This document shows, piece by piece, positions 61,601 through 64,000 of a stretch of 64,000 bases of DNA. Location of the stretch: contig NW_027478461.1 of NCBI RefSeq assembly GCF_051014685.1, positions 682,001 through 746,000 of the forward strand, in the 5' to 3' direction. The notes below the pieces were generated by a model. That model did not search any database. It was given only the letters and a program-made list of their open reading frames with translations, and was not told the DNA's origin. Position numbers and translations under genes: made by a program. This stretch comes from Ptiloglossa arizonensis. Lineage: Eukaryota; Arthropoda; Insecta; Hymenoptera; Colletidae. The number at the start of each line of letters is the position of its first letter. Within the stretch, counting starts at the first letter, position 1.

Positions 61601-63180
61601 AGAAACCATCAAAATTTTCGTAAGTCTGATACTCGAAACCAATAACTACTATGGCCTAAGGCAAAAATACACATACCGTTGTAATGGGGCGAGATTCTGC
61701 TTTCAGATGCAACAGGAATTTCTCGAGTTCGTCAATCCGTTCGCGAGATGTGGGAGTTTGAAGTTAAGGAATGTTTGAGAAACCATCAAAATTATCGTAA
61801 GTCTGACACTCGAAACCAATAACTACTATGGCCTAAGGCAAAAATACACATACCGTTGTAATGGGGCGAGATTCTGCTTTCAGATGCAACAGGAATTTCA
61901 CGAGTTTGTCAATCCGTTCGCGAGATGTGGGAGTTTGAAGTTAAGGAATGGTTGAGGAACCATCAAAATTTTCGTAAGTCTGATACTCGAAACCAATAAC
62001 TGGAATGGCCTAGGGGAAAAGTACACACACCATTGTAATCGGGTGAGTTTCTACTTTCAGATGCAACAGGAAATTCTCGAGTTCGTCAATGCGTTCGCGA
62101 GATATGGGAGTTTGAAGTTAAGGAATGGTTGAGAAAGTATCAAAATTTTCGCAAGTCTGATACTCGAAACCAATAACTACTGTGGCCTAGGGCAAAAATA
62201 CACATACCGTTGTAATCGGGCGAGATCTGCTTTCAGATGCTACAGGAATTTCTCGAGTTCGTCATCCGTTCGCGAGATATGGGAGTTTGAAGTTAAGGAA
62301 TGGTTGAGAAACCATCAAAATTTTCGCAAGTTGGATACTCGAAACCAATAACTGGAACCGCTTAGGGGAAAAGTACACACACCATTGTAATCGGGTGAGT
62401 TTCTACTTGCAGATGCAACAGGAATTTCTCGAGTTCGTCAATCCGTTCGCGAGATATGGGAGTTTGAAGTTAAGGAATGGTTGAGGAACCATCAAAATTT
62501 TCGTAAGTCTGATACTCGAAACCAATAACTGGAATGGCCTAGGGGAAAAGTACACACACCATTGTAATCGGGTGAGTTTCTACTTGCAGATGCAACAGGA
62601 ATTTCTCGAGTTCGTCAATCCGTTCGCGAGATATGGGAGTTTGAAGTTAAGGAATGGTTGAGAAACCATCAAAATTTTCCCAAGTCTGATACTCGAAACC
62701 AATAACTACTATGGCCAAGGGCAAAAATACACATACCGTTGTAATCGGGCGAGTTTGTACTTTCAGATGCAACAGGAATTTCTCGAGTTCGTCAATCCGT
62801 TCGCGAGATATGGGAGTTTGAAGTTAAGGAATGGTTGAGAAAGTATCAAAATTTTCGCAAGTCTGATACTCGAAACCAATAACTACTGTGGCCTAGGGCA
62901 AAAATACACATACCGTTGTAATCGGGCGAGATCTGCTTTCAGATGCTACAGGAATTTCTCGAGCTCGTCATCCGTTCGCGAGATATGGGAGTTTGAAGTT
63001 AAGGAATAGTTGAGAAACCATCAAAATTTTCGCAAGTCGGATACTGGAAACCAATAACTGTAATGGCCTAGGGGAAAAGTACACACACCATTGTAATCGG
63101 GTGAGTTTCTACTTTCAGATGCAACAGGAAATTCTCGAGTTCGTCAATGCGTTCGCGAGATATGGGAGTTTGAAGTTAAG
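61601..63180 (+). repeat. 9-mer HOR (H), copy 1, 1,589 bp
   Basis: GCCTAAGG at 61,654 and 61,831 recurs at 63,243 and 63,420, offset 1,589 (9 x 177 minus 4). It holds GAATGTTTGAG, GAGAAAGTATC and the short monomer with GGCGAGATCTGC and TCGTCATCCG (two bases lost in total). That short monomer also occurs at 62,927, a 706-bp internal repeat. Confidence 0.8.
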
Positions 63181-64000
63181 GAATGGTTGAGAAACCATCA
63201 AAATTTTCGTAAGTCTGATACTCGAAACCAATAACTACTATGGCCTAAGGCAAAAATACACATACCGTTGTAATGGGGCGAGATTCTGCTTTCAGATGCA
63301 ACAGGAATTTCTCGAGTTCGTCAATCCGTTCGCGAGATGTGGGAGTTTGAAGTTAAGGAATGTTTGAGAAACCATCAAAATTATCGTAAGTCTGACACTC
63401 GAAACCAATAACTACTATGGCCTAAGGCAAAAATACACATACCGTTGTAATGGGGCGAGATTCTGCTTTCAGATGCAACAGGAATTTCTCGAGTTCGTCA
63501 ATCCGTTCGCGAGATGTGGGAGTTTGAAGTTAAGGAATGGTTGAGGAACCATCAAAATTTTCGTAAGTCTGATACTCGAAACCAATAACTGGAATGGCCT
63601 AGGGGAAAAGTACACACACCATTGTAATCGGGTGAGTTTCTACTTTCAGATGCAACAGGAATTTCTCGAGTTCGTCAATGCGTTCGCGAGATATGGGAGT
63701 TTGAAGTTAAGGAATGGTTGAGAAAGTATCAAAATTTTCGCAAGTCTGATACTCGAAACCAATAACTACTGTGGCCTAGGGCAAAAATACACATACCGTT
63801 GTAATCGGGCGAGATCTGCTTTCAGATGCTACAGGAATTTCTCGAGCTCGTCATCCGTTCGCGAGATATCGGAGTTTGAAGTTAAGGAATAGTTGAGAAA
63901 CCATCAAAATTTTCGCAAGTCGGATACTGGAAACCAATAACTGGAATGGCCTAGGGGAAAAGTGCACACACCATTGTAATCGGGTGAGTTTCTACTTTCT
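63181..64000 (+). repeat. 9-mer HOR (H), copy 2, cut by the window end
   Basis: Follows 61,601 onward at offset 1,589 to about 63,870. It then follows about 62,990 at an offset near 883, reading AATAGTTGAG and GTCGGATACTGG. The array clearly continues beyond 64,000. Confidence 0.78.

Larger units (their letters stand above)
1..64000 (+). repeat. 177-bp tandem satellite array, whole window
   Basis: Every stretch of the window is a copy of one 177-bp unit, all in the same orientation. Landmarks in order within a unit are TCGCGAGATATGGGAG, AAGGAATGGTTGAG, CATCAAAATTTTCG, CTGATACTCGAAACCAATAA, GGCCTAGGGGAAAA, CATTGTAATCGGGCGAG, TTTCTACTTTCAGATGC and TTTCTCGAGTTCGTCAATCC. TCGCGA falls at 171, 348, 525, 702 and 879 (exact 177-bp steps) and lastly at 63,859. 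Most monomers carry XhoI (CTCGAG), NruI (TCGCGA) and AvrII (CCTAGG) sites. Indels of 1-2 bp make 175- and 176-bp variants. Satellites of this length and organisation are usually centromeric or pericentromeric, but that location is inferred. Host and family are not recognised. Confidence 0.98.

Noticed and set aside
1..64000. CRISPR array
   Set aside because: The unit is 177 bp with no unique spacers; every base belongs to the repeat.
1..64000. Alpha satellite or another known named satellite
   Set aside because: Period (177 versus 171 bp) and sequence do not match alpha satellite, and the unit is not the Arabidopsis 178-bp repeat as I know it. I could not assign a family, so none is given.
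1..64000. Telomere repeats or embedded retrotransposon/LTR fragments
   Set aside because: No short telomere-like tandem repeat and no break in the 177-bp register was found on reading through the window.

Overview
The whole 64 kb window is one uninterrupted, head-to-tail array of a tandem satellite with a 177-bp monomer. No non-satellite sequence is visible: no transposon insertion, no inversion, no gene. The landmark TCGCGA recurs at 171, 348, 525, 702 and 879, exactly 177 bp apart, and the last copy is at 63,859. That fits about 360 monomers between them with a net loss of about 32 bp from small indels, so roughly 361 monomers in the window. The consensus I tallied by hand has 56 A, 46 T, 33 C and 42 G (42% GC) with 9 CpG sites. 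The organism is almost certainly a eukaryote, because a nucleosome-sized satellite in long homogenised arrays with higher-order repeats (HORs) is typical of centromeric or pericentromeric heterochromatin. I do not recognise the satellite family and cannot name the clade; it is not primate alpha satellite.

Layout. 1-1,500: diverged monomers grading into the main array. 1,501-9,240: a 13-monomer HOR (2,300 bp) in two full and two shortened copies. 9,241-23,550: a 17-monomer HOR (3,006 bp) and a 22/24-monomer HOR, interleaved with segments copied from each other. 23,550-34,150: broken pieces of the 17-mer HOR plus local 3-, 4- and 5-mer repeats. 34,150-57,900: a more diverged zone in which a second monomer type (V2, marked by ATTATTCGGATTCG and TGTCGGAGTTTGGAG) alternates with the main type (V1). 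It includes an apparently identical 2,121-bp 12-mer duplication (36,786-41,067), dimer repeats (42,850-44,265), a 1.9-kb segment duplicated at a 3,715-bp offset, and a 6/9-mer HOR. 57,897-64,000: a third subfamily (GCCTAAGG, GGGGCGAGATTCTG) in 531-bp trimers that are nested in a 1,416-bp 8-mer.

Nothing here is a protein-coding gene. Because 177 = 3 x 59 and one frame carries a single stop per monomer, 60-82-codon open frames recur; they are by-products of the repeat. The possible functional content is structural. Nearly every V1 monomer carries a site matching 8 of the 9 core positions of the CENP-B box (NTTCGNNNNANNCGGGN), and one monomer (42,092-42,108) matches all 9. Each monomer also holds a short perfect hairpin (ATGGTT-GAGA-AACCAT), an A4T4 tract and several 6-bp palindromes. 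CpG is not depleted. The best interpretation is an actively homogenising, probably centromeric satellite; the centromere role is inference from sequence only.
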